Of a stretch of DNA of 42,961 nt, positions 41,644 to 42,961 are shown one piece after another. The translations under genes and the position numbers were made by a program. Source of the stretch: Sheuella sp. (GTDB taxonomy: Bacteria; Pseudomonadota; Gammaproteobacteria; Burkholderiales; Burkholderiaceae_B); assembly GCA_030650995.1 (NCBI GenBank), contig JAUSCY010000050.1, positions 1 through 42,961 of the forward strand, read 5' to 3'. The stretch's first letter is position 1; the number at the start of each line of letters is the position of its first letter. The notes beneath the pieces were generated by a model, which did not search any database, had not been told where the DNA came from, and saw only the letters and a program-made list of their open reading frames with translations.

Positions 41644-42961
41644 TTAGCCGCACGTCCCGAGATGACCGCACGCAGTACAGTATTCACAGCCATCCTTACG
41701 GATCATGGCATGCGCACCACACTCAGGGCACTTCTTGCCAGCCATTACTCCAGATTGATCGGTGTGGGTCTTCTTTATTGATTGGTTCTCGTAACTGCCA
41801 TTCTGTTGCGCTGTCCTTTGGGCAATGATATTTTGTATCGCATAGGCCATCGCAGCGACTTCAGACTCATGCCAGAGCGGAACCTGAGTACCATCGGGTT
41901 TTGTGTACATCCCTAGCCGAACGGGTCCGCGATCCCAGGCAACCTTTCGCATATCACCCAGCGCACGATCCAGAAACCCACCGCGCGCGGCAAGGGAAAG
42001 CATACGCATTGAGGACGTAATCCATTGCTGTGATTCACCACTTTGCCCGACAGGCATAAAGAACTCGATGGCGCGTTCGACCGATCCAATACCGTCCGGT
42101 GTCTCAATCGGTAAAAATGACACAATAAGATAAAGAGTTTTAAGTCCTTCCTGAGTGAAGTATTCAATTTTCTCTGCAACGGCTGACAACGCTCCTTTTG
42201 GCCGGGACTCGATCACGGTGCGCATCGGATTGAATAATGGCGCGTCATTCTCAGTCTGTATCGTCACGGGCTCACTAGCAGACAGGACGGAACCAAGAAT
42301 CATGTTCGGCCTGTATGTGGCCAACCCCTTAAGCTGGGCTTTCCATGCCTGTAAATACAAAAACTTAAAGTCGACATAAGGATAATCAACCGGAACATTG
42401 ACTGTCTTTGATATTGCGGTATCAACAAAAGGCTGCACAACCTGCATCATGGCAATATGATCCTCAGCAGCCATATCCAGAGCAGAAACAAAATACTCAG
42501 GCAACTGTTCGACATTGCCACCTAACTTGCGATACAGCCGCCAGGCATGATCCTCAACCGTATACTCGCGCTTACTGCCGTCTGCTTCGCGTTTTTTACG
42601 GTTGTAGCTCCATGAAAAAGGAGGCTCGATCCCATTAGATGCATTGTCTGCAAAAGCAAGACTGACCGTACCTGTAGGAGCGATTGAAATAAGATGGCTA
42701 TTACGAATGCCATGCTCGCGTATCGAATCCTGAATAGGCTCTGGGAGCCTGCTTGCAAACGTACCTGTATCGAGATAATCCTCAGCATGAAAGAGTGGGA
42801 AAGCACCCTTCTCTTTTGCAAGTTCTACCGAGGCAAGATAAGCCGTATCACGCATACATTCAGCAATCTTCGCCGCCATTTCACGTCCGTCATTACGGTC
42901 ATATCTCAAGCAGAGCATCGCGAGCGTATTACCCAGGCCCGTAAAGCCAACACCAATCCGT
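41644..42961 (-). CDS. nrdJ: Adenosylcobalamin-dependent ribonucleotide reductase (class II), 3' part
   Basis: The last 439 codons are visible; the 5' part is outside the right edge. The visible part begins RIGVGFTGLGNTLAMLCLRY, then ISIAPTGTVSLAFADNASN (substrate-binding loop), and ends in a Cys-rich tail with CPECG, CEYC and ACGHLGTCG. This is the typical end of class II NrdJ, which reduces ribonucleoside diphosphates with B12 and works with or without oxygen. The tail cysteines probably deliver reducing equivalents. The gene converges on the acyltransferase gene. Confidence 0.95.
   Translation of the reverse strand, partial: RIGVGFTGLGNTLAMLCLRYDRNDGREMAAKIAECMRDTAYLASVELAKEKGAFPLFHAEDYLDTGTFASRLPEPIQDSIREHGIRNSHLISIAPTGTVSLAFADNASNGIEPPFSWSYNRKKREADGSKREYTVEDHAWRLYRKLGGNVEQLPEYFVSALDMAAEDHIAMMQVVQPFVDTAISKTVNVPVDYPYVDFKFLYLQAWKAQLKGLATYRPNMILGSVLSASEPVTIQTENDAPLFNPMRTVIESRPKGALSAVAEKIEYFTQEGLKTLYLIVSFLPIETPDGIGSVERAIEFFMPVGQSGESQQWITSSMRMLSLAARGGFLDRALGDMRKVAWDRGPVRLGMYTKPDGTQVPLWHESEVAAMAYAIQNIIAQRTAQQNGSYENQSIKKTHTDQSGVMAGKKCPECGAHAMIRKDGCEYCTACGHLGTCG

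Noticed and set aside
1-42961. CRISPR array, tRNA, rRNA, insertion sequence or prophage
   Set aside because: No regularly spaced repeats, no cloverleaf, no transposase or phage gene was seen on reading both strands.

Overview
The window looks like chromosomal DNA of a betaproteobacterium of the order Burkholderiales, most likely family Alcaligenaceae (the Bordetella/Advenella side of the tree). This rests on the Bug-type solute-binding protein, the lipopolysaccharide (LPS) core gene group directly behind dnaE, the adenosylcobalamin-dependent ribonucleotide reductase and the overall protein style. Base composition is moderate and drops visibly in two stretches, about 31.2-32.0 kb and 39.4-41.6 kb. 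I see no rRNA, tRNA, insertion sequence, prophage or CRISPR array.

Left part (1-12.6 kb). A minus-strand operon runs dnaE > GT4 glycosyltransferase > polysaccharide deacetylase > GT2 glycosyltransferase (cut by the window edge). The genes overlap or abut, so surface-glycan genes are translationally coupled to the replicative polymerase gene. Divergent from it is lpxO (lipid A 2-hydroxylation), which converges on hrpA (DEAH RNA helicase). Divergent from hrpA are argA and yggX, closed by a strong terminator.

Middle-left (12.6-24.7 kb). phoU stands alone without pst genes and has a good PHO box just behind rpiA. Upstream lies a tightly packed eight-gene minus-strand directon: SDR > radA > TSUP permease > FtsX-like permease > truncated hemoglobin > kdkA > Spx/ArsC-like > rpiA. 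Then come a Bug periplasmic binding protein, a panE-like ketopantoate reductase and rmuC.

Middle-right (24.7-32.9 kb). This part holds yccF-FKBP, uppP-ychJ, a small membrane protein, an unusual double-domain methylglyoxal synthase, an aminotransferase, an acetamidase/formamidase, a degraded stretch with two overlapping small ORFs, a DUF2244 membrane protein, and a TMEM165/GDT1-type manganese exporter preceded by a yybP-ykoY manganese riboswitch.

Right part (32.9-43 kb). A coupled pair encodes an AMP-phosphorylase-like enzyme and a divergent PRPP-synthetase-like enzyme, a probable nucleotide salvage module. It is followed by a decayed membrane-protein gene, an acyl-CoA ligase with twin palindromic operators and a convergent TetR regulator, a tiny Cys-rich protein divergent from a DUF2237 protein, a lower-GC FkbM methyltransferase and acyltransferase-3 pair, and the 3' part of nrdJ.

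Core functions (replication, RNA processing, LPS assembly, phosphate and metal homeostasis) dominate. The least explained items are the phosphorylase/PRPP-synthetase-like pair, the tandem methylglyoxal synthase, the riboswitch expression platform and the phoU PHO box.
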